Source of the DNA: an uncultured Bacteroidota bacterium
Lineage (GTDB): Bacteria > Bacteroidota > Bacteroidia > Chitinophagales > Chitinophagaceae
Length of the DNA: 11,032 nt
Assembly (NCBI GenBank): GCA_938008665.1
Contig: CALLKA010000079.1
Coordinates: 1 to 11,032, forward strand
Direction of reading: 5' to 3'
The position numbers and the translations under genes are program-made. The notes beneath the pieces were generated by a model. The model was not told the DNA's origin and made no database searches. It saw nothing but the letters and a program-made list of their open reading frames with translations. Below are positions 1 to 7,977 of this stretch, in pieces; the stretch's first letter is position 1; every line of letters begins with the position of its first letter.

Positions 1-51
1 AAATGAAGCTGCAACTAATAAAATGGCTGCAAATAAAAAACCTTTTTTCAT
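1..51 (-). CDS. N-terminus of an exported protein, probably a second OmpH/Skp-family chaperone (partial)
   Basis: Only the first 17 codons are present. They read MKKGFLFAAILLVAASF, a lysine-start followed by a hydrophobic stretch, which is a typical signal peptide. The ATG lies 36 nt after the stop of the upstream OmpH gene on the same strand, so it is very likely in the same operon. In many Bacteroidota bamA is followed by two ompH paralogs in tandem, which is why I suggest a second periplasmic chaperone. That identity rests on context alone: no mature-domain sequence is visible. The rest of the gene lies beyond the left edge of the window. Confidence 0.6.
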   Translation of the reverse strand, partial: MKKGFLFAAILLVAASF

Positions 52-86
52 ATCTATTTGTTTTTTTAAAAAATCTATTTGTTTTT
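52..86. repeat. 14-bp direct repeat pair between the two exported-protein genes
   Basis: The string ATCTATTTGTTTTT occurs at 52-65 and again at 73-86, a 21-nt period. It fills almost all of the short gap between the OmpH stop and the next start codon. In the transcript it reads as a repeated A-rich element (AAAAACAAATAGAT), one copy ending directly at the downstream ATG. It may be a small tandem duplication or a duplicated A-rich translation-initiation leader. A role is inference. Confidence 0.6.
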
Positions 87-87
87 C

Positions 88-612
88 TTAATTGTTAATG
101 CCCAATTCCTTCAAAACATCGTCACTTTTGTCCAGTTTCGGGTCTGCAAATATAATGGTAATTCCTTCACTTTTATCTAAAATGAAGTCATATCCCCTAG
201 CAGTTGCTAGTTTTTGGACTACATTATATACTTTGTCTTGAATGGGTTTAACCATTTTTTGGCGTTCCTTAAACAAATCCCCCTCATAACCAAAGCGTTT
301 CTTTTGAAGGTCCCTCAGCTCCTTTTCTTTCACAAAAAGCTCGTCTTCTCTTTTTTTCTTAAGGTCATCGGAAAGCATAAACTGTTCAGCCTCATAGTTT
401 TTGTACATTTTATCGAGGGTCATTTGCTTTTGATCAATTTCTTGTTGCCATTGATCTCCTAATGCCTTTAATTTTTTATCCGCTTCCTTATATTCTGGAA
501 TTTTATCCAAAATATACTTTGTATTTATGATCGCATATTTTGTTTGCGCATTGATTGAAAATGACGTCAAAATGGAAATGGCAAAAATAAAAAAAACTTT
601 ATTGAATTGCAT
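88..612 (-). CDS. OmpH/Skp-family periplasmic chaperone
   Basis: The 174-residue protein fits the OmpH/Skp family in length and layout. A signal peptide (residues 1-22, ending SINAQ) is followed by the family's opening beta strand (KYAIINTKYILDKIPEYK). A long, charged, lysine/glutamate-rich segment of roughly residues 40-110 should form the coiled-coil tentacles, and a C-terminal strand region (ARGYDFILDKSEG) closes the fold. Family members are periplasmic trimers that hold unfolded outer-membrane proteins after export and hand them to BamA. The gene follows bamA by 60 nt on the same strand and precedes another exported-protein start, the usual arrangement in this phylum. All landmarks are intact. 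I did not use the symbol skp because paralogs are common here and cannot be told apart by eye. Confidence 0.92.
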   Translation of the reverse strand: MQFNKVFFIFAISILTSFSINAQTKYAIINTKYILDKIPEYKEADKKLKALGDQWQQEIDQKQMTLDKMYKNYEAEQFMLSDDLKKKREDELFVKEKELRDLQKKRFGYEGDLFKERQKMVKPIQDKVYNVVQKLATARGYDFILDKSEGITIIFADPKLDKSDDVLKELGINN

Positions 613-672
613 AAGCTATAATTTAAATAACAAAATGAAAAATTACTTTCCTATTTTAATTTTATCATGGAA

Positions 673-3411
673 CTATTCTGGTTCAAAACCTAACATAAAG
701 GTAAACCTTCCAGCATCTTTTAATGTGTTGGTACCATTTAATCGATCTAAACCAATTCCATAATCAAATCCCAAAAGTCCAAACATAGGAAGATAAAAAC
801 GCATACCCAAACCCACGGAGCGACGCAGCTTAAATGGATTAAATTCCTTCATGCTATACCATCCATTCGCAGCCTCAAAAAAGCCCAAAGCAAAAATAGT
901 ACTACTAGCAGCCAAACTTAATGGATATCTAATTTCAACTGCATACTTATTAAAAATGGTGAATTGTTGTCGAGATTGTTGTTGGTCAGGGTTCACTTTT
1001 GGATTAGATGATTCATAAACAGGATAACCTCTATGTGCAATAATATCATATCCTAATAATGCAAATTGGTTAGTTAATCCTGCATCCCCTACTTGGAATC
1101 TTTCAAATGGAGAAATAGAAAGATTTGAATTATATCGTCCTAGGAATCCGTACTTAGCAGCAAAGCGTAATACAAATTGTTTGTTGTGTTCCTCCCCGGC
1201 GGGTTTACCCAATGGCACAAACCATTCCCCATTAAAACGCCATTTATGGTATTCTAATAATTGATACGGGTTTTCTCTTTTCCCAAAGTTGGGATCAAAT
1301 AAAGAAAAAGGCGGTGTTAATTGTGCACTCAATAAAAAAGTAGAACCTGTTCTTGGAAAGGTAGGTTGATCAATGGAGGTTCTTTGTAAAGCAACTCTGA
1401 AGTTGACATTGTTTACATTACCATTGGAGAAATTAGGTAAATTAATTGGATCAATTGGGTATTGCTTTAAAGTATAGCGTGTATAGTTAATGCCGGTACT
1501 TAAAGAGAAATAATCATCAGGCCATTGCAATTGACGTCCAAAGGAAACAGTAGCCCCTGTGGTAGATATATAACGATCATCAGCCGCATTTGGATTATAC
1601 ATGCCCGTTTGCAAATCGTAGGTTTGACCATACTTTGTATTATAAACACTAACGGTTAAAGTATTTCTCTTGATGCCACCGAACCAAGGTTCTGTAAATG
1701 AAAAATTCGTTGAACGGAATGCCTTACCATTACTTTGAATACGCAAACTTAGTTTTTGTCCATCACCCATAGGTAATGGATCCCAAGCTGATTTTTTAAA
1801 GAAATTCTTAGAAGAGAAATTATTAAAAGTGATTCCCAAAGTACCAGTAAGTCCAATAAAGCCACCCCATCCTGCACTTAATTCTAATTGGTCACTTGAC
1901 TTTTCTTCCACACTATAATTAATATCTACCGTGCCATCCTCTGGATTTGGAACAGGGTCAATTTTAATTTTTTCTTGGTCAAAATAATTTAATTGCGAAA
2001 TTTCTCTTTGCGAGCGAATCAATAAGGTACGACTAAATTTATCACCTGGTATGGTTCTGATTTCCCGACGAATAACAAAATCTTTTGTTTTTTCATTACC
2101 CGCGATACGAATTGTTTTGATAGTCGCTTGTGGACCTTCTCTCATTCTTATCTCAAAATCGATAGTATCATTGTAAACAGCAGTTTCAATTGGATCTACA
2201 TTAAAAAATAAATATCCATCATCTTGGTATAAACCGCTTACATCTCCCCCTTCCGCAGTTTGTGTTTTTCCTAATTTATTGTATAATATTTCTCGATTAT
2301 AAATTTCTCCCTTTTTGATATTTAAAATACTAGTCAATAGTGAGTCAGGGTATTTGGTGTTCCCTCTCCAAGTAATATTTCCAAAAAAATATTTGCGCCC
2401 TTCCTTTAATTGAATATCAATATTTAAATTACCTACTGCATTATGGTAAATGGTATCCTTTTCAATGACAGCGTCACGGAACCCTAATGAGTTGTAATAG
2501 TTCAATAAATTATCGCGACTCTCCTCAAATTTTTTCTCGCTATATTTTGAAGAAGATAATTTAAAACGCACGTAAGGATTTAAAATCTTTCTGGTTTTAG
2601 TAAAAGTTAAATACCCTTTTTCAGCCATGTACTGTTCAAAAGTATAGGGTGTTGTTTTTACAATCACCGGCTTGTCGTAGACCGGGAAAAGGGTCATTCT
2701 AGATTTTTCATGCACTTCCTTTAAACTTTTCTTTAGTTTAACTTCGTCCACTAAATTGCCACCAAAATTGATATTATTAATACGCACTTTAGGACCGCGA
2801 TCTACTTTAAAATCCAACAACAAACTATTCTTTTTAGATGCGTCCTTTTTTTCGATGATGACCACTTTTGCATCCTGAAAACCTTTTTCTGCATAAAACT
2901 TTTTTATTCCTTCTACTGCAGTGATTTTCATATTTTCAGTAATCACACGATTCGGTGTTAAACCAGTTTTACCAGACAATTCATCAGTTTCTGATTTTTT
3001 AACCCCGATAAAATTAAACTTGGATAACCTTGGTCTTTCAACTACGTCAATTTCAACATCAATTTCATTATTCACCAAGTCTGTGATATAAATACTTACA
3101 TCACTAAAATAGTTTTGATCCATTAATTTATGAATCGCTTTGGCAAAATTATCACCCCCAGGAATGGCTACTTCATCTCCAATATTCAAGGTAGAAAGGG
3201 ACAATAATAAGTTCTCGTCAAAATTTTCATTCCCCACCACTTTAATATCCCGAATTTTGTATTTGGCAGGCGATTTTTGATTATAAATATTAATGAGTTT
3301 GACATTGATTTGTGAAACTGAATCCTTCACGGGTGCCACCTGGGCAAAAGAAGTCGAGGATAAAAAAAGAACCAATAAAGATCCTATAAAAAATGGAAAA
3401 TATTTCTGCAT
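673..3411 (-). CDS. bamA: BamA, outer-membrane protein assembly factor
   Basis: This 912-residue protein is the core of the machine that folds and inserts beta-barrel proteins into the outer membrane. A signal peptide (MQKYFPFFIGSLLVLFLSS, cleavage after SFAQ) is followed by five POTRA repeats over about residues 50-505, recognisable by recurrent strand motifs such as IRDIKVVGNENF, LSKFNFIG, YFFGNITWRGNT and IKTIRIAGNEKT. The third repeat is lengthened, as is usual in Bacteroidota. The 16-strand barrel starts near DQLELSAGWGG, and its loop 6 carries HRGY (R794-Y796), the equivalent of the VRGF motif. I start at the ATG at 3411; an in-frame TTG two codons upstream is a weaker choice. The C-terminus is FMLGFEPE, so the last aromatic residue is followed by three more residues instead of ending the chain. 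The gene lies 98 nt after uppS and 60 nt before ompH. Confidence 0.97.
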   Translation of the reverse strand: MQKYFPFFIGSLLVLFLSSTSFAQVAPVKDSVSQINVKLINIYNQKSPAKYKIRDIKVVGNENFDENLLLSLSTLNIGDEVAIPGGDNFAKAIHKLMDQNYFSDVSIYITDLVNNEIDVEIDVVERPRLSKFNFIGVKKSETDELSGKTGLTPNRVITENMKITAVEGIKKFYAEKGFQDAKVVIIEKKDASKKNSLLLDFKVDRGPKVRINNINFGGNLVDEVKLKKSLKEVHEKSRMTLFPVYDKPVIVKTTPYTFEQYMAEKGYLTFTKTRKILNPYVRFKLSSSKYSEKKFEESRDNLLNYYNSLGFRDAVIEKDTIYHNAVGNLNIDIQLKEGRKYFFGNITWRGNTKYPDSLLTSILNIKKGEIYNREILYNKLGKTQTAEGGDVSGLYQDDGYLFFNVDPIETAVYNDTIDFEIRMREGPQATIKTIRIAGNEKTKDFVIRREIRTIPGDKFSRTLLIRSQREISQLNYFDQEKIKIDPVPNPEDGTVDINYSVEEKSSDQLELSAGWGGFIGLTGTLGITFNNFSSKNFFKKSAWDPLPMGDGQKLSLRIQSNGKAFRSTNFSFTEPWFGGIKRNTLTVSVYNTKYGQTYDLQTGMYNPNAADDRYISTTGATVSFGRQLQWPDDYFSLSTGINYTRYTLKQYPIDPINLPNFSNGNVNNVNFRVALQRTSIDQPTFPRTGSTFLLSAQLTPPFSLFDPNFGKRENPYQLLEYHKWRFNGEWFVPLGKPAGEEHNKQFVLRFAAKYGFLGRYNSNLSISPFERFQVGDAGLTNQFALLGYDIIAHRGYPVYESSNPKVNPDQQQSRQQFTIFNKYAVEIRYPLSLAASSTIFALGFFEAANGWYSMKEFNPFKLRRSVGLGMRFYLPMFGLLGFDYGIGLDRLNGTNTLKDAGRFTFMLGFEPE

Positions 3412-3509
3412 CTGCAAAGGGGCTACATTTATAATTTTAAAAGTGTCGCAAATTACTCGTAATATTTCAAAGTCTTTGTTAAAACCGTAAAATAGTTATA
3501 TTAATTTTT

Positions 3510-4250
3510 TTACTCATTTGTTTGTACCTGCAGGCTGGTTTTCCCAAATCTGCGCTCCCTAGATTGGAAATCGAGGATGGCTTCTATCAAATCTTTCTTG
3601 CGAAAATCGGGCCAACGGGTTTCCGTAAAGTACAATTCAGCGTAGGCCAGCTGATATAATAAAAAGTTGCTAATTCGGTATTCGCCACTGGTACGAATCA
3701 TGAGTTCAGGGTCCGGAAATGCACTGGTAGAAAGGGCTGCCTCCAAAGTGGCTTCCTGGATATCATCAGGCTGCATTTGCCCATTTTGTACCTTTTCTGC
3801 GATGTTTTTTATCGCTTGGATAAGCTCCCATCTGCTACTATAGCTAAGGGCAATTATTAGTTCTAACCCAGTATTATTAGCGGTGGTCAGGGTCGCATTG
3901 TGTAAGGCAGCTTTGGCGTCATCTGGTAACAAAGAAAGATTCCCAATAAAGTGCAATTTGATGTTGTTTTTATGCAAATCAGGTACTTCCTTGGCGATGG
4001 TGTCTACAAATAGACTCATTAGGCCTGCCACCTCGGCTGCTGGCCTGTCCCAATTTTCAGTACTAAATGCATATAAAGTGAGGTATTTTATGCCTATTTC
4101 TGATGCTGCTTCCACAATATTGCGAACACTTTGTACCCCATGAAAGTGACCATAAAGTCGATCCTGTCCTTTTTCTTGCGCCCATCGTCCATTACCATCC
4201 ATAATGATAGCGATATGCTTAGGTAATCTGTTTAAATCCAAGTTGTCCAT
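3510..4250 (-). CDS. uppS: Isoprenyl transferase (undecaprenyl diphosphate synthase)
   Basis: The enzyme condenses isopentenyl diphosphate onto farnesyl diphosphate in cis to give undecaprenyl diphosphate, the lipid carrier for peptidoglycan and surface polysaccharides. At 246 residues it has the usual family length and all signature elements: IIMDGNGRWA with the catalytic aspartate D18, GHxxG with H35, the YAFSTENWDRP block (S63, E65, N66, W67, R69), and the C-terminal RTSGE..R.SNF block (R186, E190, R192, S194) followed by E205 in QLAYAELYF. It is a soluble, membrane-associated cytosolic protein with no signal peptide. The gene begins 25 nt after the DUF6089 gene and runs into bamA, an order common in this phylum that ties lipid-carrier supply to outer-membrane assembly. 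Confidence 0.97.
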   Translation of the reverse strand: MDNLDLNRLPKHIAIIMDGNGRWAQEKGQDRLYGHFHGVQSVRNIVEAASEIGIKYLTLYAFSTENWDRPAAEVAGLMSLFVDTIAKEVPDLHKNNIKLHFIGNLSLLPDDAKAALHNATLTTANNTGLELIIALSYSSRWELIQAIKNIAEKVQNGQMQPDDIQEATLEAALSTSAFPDPELMIRTSGEYRISNFLLYQLAYAELYFTETRWPDFRKKDLIEAILDFQSRERRFGKTSLQVQTNE

Positions 4251-4275
4251 ACTGCAAAATTAATCGAATCCAAGT

Positions 4276-5037
4276 TTATTTACGTTTAAACCTATTTAAT
4301 AGCCCCTTGCTCTTTTTAGGTTCATTTTTTTCCATTCCATAAATTCTGTTAAATGTATATGAGATCCCTAATTTGGCTGAAAAAAATCGGTCATTGCCAC
4401 TAGCGCTTCCTTGATATCCAGAGGAGGTATTTATTCCAGAAGTTAAAAAATCAAGATCATCCATTGAGGTATACCTATAAGTTGCTTCACCCAAAATATT
4501 GAACTTACGGTAAACATTATACTTAAATCCTATATTAATAGGGAAAGTTAAATTCAGCGGCAATTTGTTTGGACTAGTGATTGGTAATGCAGCACTGGTT
4601 TTAACGTTCAGAAAGGTTTCCAGAACATATAAATAGCCAACACCAACACTTAGATAGGGGGTAAATTTTCTATTTCGAGAACCCGTGACAAAATTTAAAA
4701 AATTAAATTCAGTCATTAAGCTACCTTCTATTGTATTGCTAGCAAAACTAGCATCTCTGAGCAAAGAATAAGGGTCCTGTGATAATATATCATATGCTGC
4801 AAATTCTTGCATTTCTACATTAAATCTAATACCAATATAATTGTTCAATTGCTTTTTTACAAATGCACCATAAGTCCAATTAAAAAAAGGTGCATCTGGT
4901 GCAATATCCCCTTGATAAAAAGATCGACCCATGAGCAAGCCCACTTCCCCTTTGTTTTCAGACAACTCAGTATGTTGTGCGATCACAAATAGCGAAAAGA
5001 ATAAAAAAACAGATAAAATTAAAACGCTTTTAAACAT
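4276..5037 (-). CDS. DUF6089 family outer-membrane protein, PorG-like
   Basis: The protein has a clear signal peptide (MFKSVLILSVFLFFSLFVIAQ) and alternating strands expected of a small outer-membrane beta barrel. GEVGLLMGRSFYQGDIAP, just after the signal, resembles the opening of DUF6089 proteins, and strands such as YLSVGVGYLYV and FFSAKLGISYTFNRIYG follow. DUF6089 members beside uppS and nadK are annotated in several Bacteroidota as PorG, an outer-membrane component linked to type IX secretion, but the family assignment and the PorG equivalence come from memory and context, so I give no symbol. A GTG at 5043 overlaps the nadK stop by one base, whereas the ATG at 5037 begins the signal peptide directly and is the start chosen here (253 residues). 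The very basic tail ending in RFKRK is slightly unusual for a barrel terminus. Confidence 0.8.
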   Translation of the reverse strand: MFKSVLILSVFLFFSLFVIAQHTELSENKGEVGLLMGRSFYQGDIAPDAPFFNWTYGAFVKKQLNNYIGIRFNVEMQEFAAYDILSQDPYSLLRDASFASNTIEGSLMTEFNFLNFVTGSRNRKFTPYLSVGVGYLYVLETFLNVKTSAALPITSPNKLPLNLTFPINIGFKYNVYRKFNILGEATYRYTSMDDLDFLTSGINTSSGYQGSASGNDRFFSAKLGISYTFNRIYGMEKNEPKKSKGLLNRFKRK

Positions 5038-5042
5038 ATTCA

Positions 5043-5924
5043 CTAATTTCTTTTATCCAAGCCCCAAGTCAATTTTGTTCTTAATGTGGTTAAATAACTA
5101 TTTTCATTTAGTCGTATAAAGCTAACGGAAAATAACTCTTGTTTTAAGGCTAATTCAATTGTTTTTGGAACAATTTCCTTACGTGCATCCAAAGCACAAA
5201 TTAATTCGTCAGTCCTACCTTCAATTTCGAAAGATATTACGGATGTATTGGGAACCACAATGGAACGTACATTTAAATTATGCGGCGCCACTGGTGTAAT
5301 TACAAAACTTGCAGAATCAGGAAATAAAATAGGGCCATTACAACTCATATTATAACCAGTGGAACCAGTGGGCGTGGATACAATGATACCATCCGCCCAA
5401 TAGGAATTTAGAAATTCCCCATTTAAATAAGTATGAATCTTAATCATGGGAGAAGTATCCCTTTTATGTAAAACAAACTCATTAAGTCCATAGGGTGTTG
5501 CGCCAAAAATAGGAATATTTGCATCTAAGTGAATCAGTGCGCGTTTTTCAATGACATAGGTTCGATTCATAAGCGCATCCACCATTAATGACAATTCGTC
5601 TTTTGAAATGGACGCTAAAAAGCCCAAACGACCATAATTAATACCTAAAATAGGGATATTTGAATCTCCAACTAATGTAACTGAGTCTAAGACTGTACCA
5701 TCACCACCCAAACTAATTAAGCAATCAATATTTTCAGGCAAATCATAAGCGGATGTAAATGGAATATACGCTTCTTTGCCATTAGGGGCACAAAGTTCAA
5801 ATTTTTGTAATAAGTCATGAAAAATACAAATGGCAACATCATGCTTGTGCAATTCCAACAACAATGCATTTAAAGATTGTCGCTGATCCAAATCAAACCC
5901 CCTACTATATATTGCTACTTTCAT
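5043..5924 (-). CDS. nadK: NAD kinase
   Basis: NadK phosphorylates NAD to NADP in the cytosol using ATP or polyphosphate. All family landmarks are visible in 293 residues: the GGDGT motif at 73-77 with catalytic D75, the GINYGRLGFLA block at about 94-104, the NE pair at 148-149, the ADGIIVSTPTGSTGYN block at 177-192, and APHNLNVRSIVVP near 214-225. Length and motif spacing are standard and there is no signal peptide. The gene begins 5 nt after the stop of the TamA-like gene and its TAG stop touches the next gene, so it is embedded in the envelope operon. This gives NADP supply the same transcription as outer-membrane assembly, an arrangement shared by many Bacteroidota. Confidence 0.97.
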   Translation of the reverse strand: MKVAIYSRGFDLDQRQSLNALLLELHKHDVAICIFHDLLQKFELCAPNGKEAYIPFTSAYDLPENIDCLISLGGDGTVLDSVTLVGDSNIPILGINYGRLGFLASISKDELSLMVDALMNRTYVIEKRALIHLDANIPIFGATPYGLNEFVLHKRDTSPMIKIHTYLNGEFLNSYWADGIIVSTPTGSTGYNMSCNGPILFPDSASFVITPVAPHNLNVRSIVVPNTSVISFEIEGRTDELICALDARKEIVPKTIELALKQELFSVSFIRLNENSYLTTLRTKLTWGLDKRN

Positions 5925-5929
5925 CTAAT

Positions 5930-7315
5930 TTAAAAATTAATTCCGCCGTGTAAATATACTCCTTTGTCTCCAAGCTGATTCACACTATAGTCAATTTTTA
6001 ACACAAAATCATAGATACTGATCACATCTAAACCAATGCCAGCTGTCCTAATTAAGGTATTGGATAGTTTATTGGTATTTGAAGGACGCTCACTATATAC
6101 ATACCCTAAATTGCTAAAAATACGAATCCAAAAATCATATTTTACTTCAGGTAAAAACTTTTGTGTTAATGGATTTTTAACCGTGAAACTCCCTAAAGAA
6201 TGATGAAAAGCCGTTTTCAAAATGGTAGCTGCATTCCCATCAACTACGTAATATTCTAAGCCATTCATTTGCAAATTGCCATAGCCCATTAATCGACTAT
6301 CTAAATAGTTATTATTGGGTAAAAATTTCAATTGTGAATTTGATTCAATGAAAATAAAATTATGTTTCGAAAATGAATGTGCCTTTAATTTTCTGAACTG
6401 GATAGAAGTGAAAGGTGCCCCTTTGGAAAAACGTTGAAATAAAACCAATTCAGTCCCAGCGCCATTGGTGGGATATGCGTTATAATCAAATGCAATTTTC
6501 GTATACCCTAAAGTGATATCTCCATAAGTCATTACTTTTTTATGACTCGCTAAAAAATTGGGTTGTATTAAAAATCCAGAGTCAGATAATTCCTCTTTAC
6601 CATATCCTATCTGTAATGAATGTCGTTCAAATAAGTTAGGACGATAAGTTAAGTTTACGTTGGCACGGTAGCCTTTTCGAACTACATCATTTGTTTTCGC
6701 AAAAACTTGTTTGTCCTTTTCGGTTTTATAATTAATTTCCTTTTGGTTATAATTTTGCCAACCTCCACCAATACCATATTTTAAATTTTTATCGAAAAAT
6801 GGCAATTGGTATCTTATAATGTTTTGCTGCGTGTACCCGCGAATAAAACCAAGCACCAATTGGTCATTATTGCCAGTCGCATTTTTTTGGCTAAATGTGA
6901 TGCCATAATTAACCCGGTCCAAGCTTCGGTTTTGCTCACTCCACCATTGATTAAAATTACGATCGACCCACTTAAAATAGGGTTTGGGTATAAAATACCA
7001 CCTTTCTTTTACTTGTATTTCTATGTCCACAATACTGCTATCATTGATTAATGGATAGACTGGTGTTACTTTTACAAATAAAAATAAAGAAGTATTAAAG
7101 AGTTGCTGTTGCGATAAGGTATTTAAAACTGTTAATGAATCTTTATTAATTATATCGCCTACATGATAAGGTAACTCTCGTAATAAAATATAATTTTTTG
7201 TTCGATGATTTCCATCCACCTGTATTTTGTTAATTCGGACTTGTGCATTCAAATTAGTAGAAATGCAAATGATAGAAAATAAAAAAAGAAATAAAAACCT
7301 AAGAGAATTAGACAT
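5930..7315 (-). CDS. Single-POTRA BamA/TamA-family outer-membrane beta-barrel protein
   Basis: A signal peptide (residues 1-25, ending NLNAQ) is followed by one POTRA domain of about residues 26-105, opening with RINKIQVDGNHRTKNYILLREL and closing with DIEIQVKERWYF. The rest, about residues 110-461, alternates short strands and ends in the aromatic GGINF, as expected of an outer-membrane barrel of the Omp85 superfamily. With a single POTRA it is much shorter than BamA (912 residues). The exact client or role is unknown; family members insert proteins or lipids into the outer membrane or assist that. In the loop-6 region the sequence reads MNGLEYYVVDG (residues 350-360), where relatives normally carry an RGY-type motif, so the arginine appears to be replaced by N351. 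The ATG overlaps the end of the CBS-protein gene by 8 nt, which suggests translational coupling. Confidence 0.88.
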   Translation of the reverse strand: MSNSLRFLFLFLFSIICISTNLNAQVRINKIQVDGNHRTKNYILLRELPYHVGDIINKDSLTVLNTLSQQQLFNTSLFLFVKVTPVYPLINDSSIVDIEIQVKERWYFIPKPYFKWVDRNFNQWWSEQNRSLDRVNYGITFSQKNATGNNDQLVLGFIRGYTQQNIIRYQLPFFDKNLKYGIGGGWQNYNQKEINYKTEKDKQVFAKTNDVVRKGYRANVNLTYRPNLFERHSLQIGYGKEELSDSGFLIQPNFLASHKKVMTYGDITLGYTKIAFDYNAYPTNGAGTELVLFQRFSKGAPFTSIQFRKLKAHSFSKHNFIFIESNSQLKFLPNNNYLDSRLMGYGNLQMNGLEYYVVDGNAATILKTAFHHSLGSFTVKNPLTQKFLPEVKYDFWIRIFSNLGYVYSERPSNTNKLSNTLIRTAGIGLDVISIYDFVLKIDYSVNQLGDKGVYLHGGINF

Positions 7316-7967
7316 CTAAATAGTTCATTAAATGGTGGTAGTGATCTTCAATATCATTATGTATAATGGTGTTACCAAAATAATGAAGTATTTGATAATT
7401 GTATCTTTGCAGTGTGGCTATAATTACATCCGCTTCTTCCTTATTTAATTTTACAGTAATAATAAGTGCCCCAGTTGCCTCGTCGAAGTTGGTATTTAAC
7501 TGTGATATTTGCGCATTATTGGTTTCAACGAGACGGCTTAATTCGGCTAGTGAATATTGATAAGGCGACACCGAAACCACAATAATAGCACCTGGATTAT
7601 CTACACCTAAAAATTTAGCTAATAAATCATTTAAGTTTTTCTGAAGTATCACCCCAGTGCATTCCTGTTGCTCATTTAACACTGGCAATAGAGACAACTC
7701 ATTTTTAGAAAATAAATTCAAGGCAGCTGTGAAATGCATGGAACCTAAAATGCCCACCCGCGTAAGTTGGTCGGCTAAATGAATTAATGTTTGATCGTTA
7801 TCCAAATTTAAAACGTCCTCTTTGTTAACCAAGCCAACAAAATATTCCTCTTTAACTAATGGCAGATGCTGTATATCGTAATCCTCCATACATTGCAATG
7901 CAAAGGATGCCTTATCTTCAAAATGAAGCAATGGAAAACTAGATATAGCGATGGAGGAAGCTAGCAT
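7308..7967 (-). CDS. CBS domain-pair protein with C-terminal ACT-like region
   Basis: This 219-residue soluble protein has two CBS motifs in its first 120 residues. The first is seen in FALQCMEDYDIQHLPLVKEE followed by YFVGLVNKEDVLNL, the second in ELSLLPVLNEQQECTGVILQ. CBS pairs usually bind adenosine nucleotides and act as energy sensors. Residues of about 127-205 (GAIIVVSVSPYQYSLAELSR, then GALIITVKLNKEEADVIIATL) look like an ACT-type regulatory fold. There is no catalytic domain, so it is probably a regulator or adaptor. The gene begins 10 nt after the hydrolase stop and overlaps the TamA-like gene by 8 nt. Its place one gene before nadK is typical for the phylum and hints at control by nucleotide levels, but the target is unknown. 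Confidence 0.87.
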   Translation of the reverse strand: MLASSIAISSFPLLHFEDKASFALQCMEDYDIQHLPLVKEEYFVGLVNKEDVLNLDNDQTLIHLADQLTRVGILGSMHFTAALNLFSKNELSLLPVLNEQQECTGVILQKNLNDLLAKFLGVDNPGAIIVVSVSPYQYSLAELSRLVETNNAQISQLNTNFDEATGALIITVKLNKEEADVIIATLQRYNYQILHYFGNTIIHNDIEDHYHHLMNYLDV

Positions 7968-7977
7968 TTCGAATTAT

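Noticed and set aside
214..462. Plus-strand hydrophobic open frame of 82 codons
   Set aside because: It is the antisense of the lysine/glutamate-rich coiled coil of OmpH; antisense of Lys/Glu codons yields Phe/Leu, which explains the false hydrophobicity.
3415..3417. TTG start for bamA two codons upstream of the ATG
   Set aside because: The ATG at 3411 gives the same signal peptide and is the more usual codon; the extra Met-Gln adds nothing recognisable.
3418..3509. Promoter directly ahead of bamA
   Set aside because: The 98-nt gap has TAATTTG with the wrong internal spacing and no partner -33 element, so I did not list it.
3883..4143. Plus-strand open frame of 86 codons
   Set aside because: It lies wholly opposite uppS, whose motifs are intact, and encodes nothing recognisable; it is an antisense shadow.
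4255..4262. TAATTTTG on the minus strand just before uppS as a promoter
   Set aside because: It fits the -7 consensus but would start transcription at the uppS ATG, and no -33 TTTG lies about 19 nt upstream. In AT-rich DNA such a match is expected by chance.
5041..5043. GTG start of the DUF6089 gene overlapping the nadK stop
   Set aside because: The ATG two codons further on begins the signal peptide directly. The GTG remains possible because stop/start overlap is common, but ATG is preferred.
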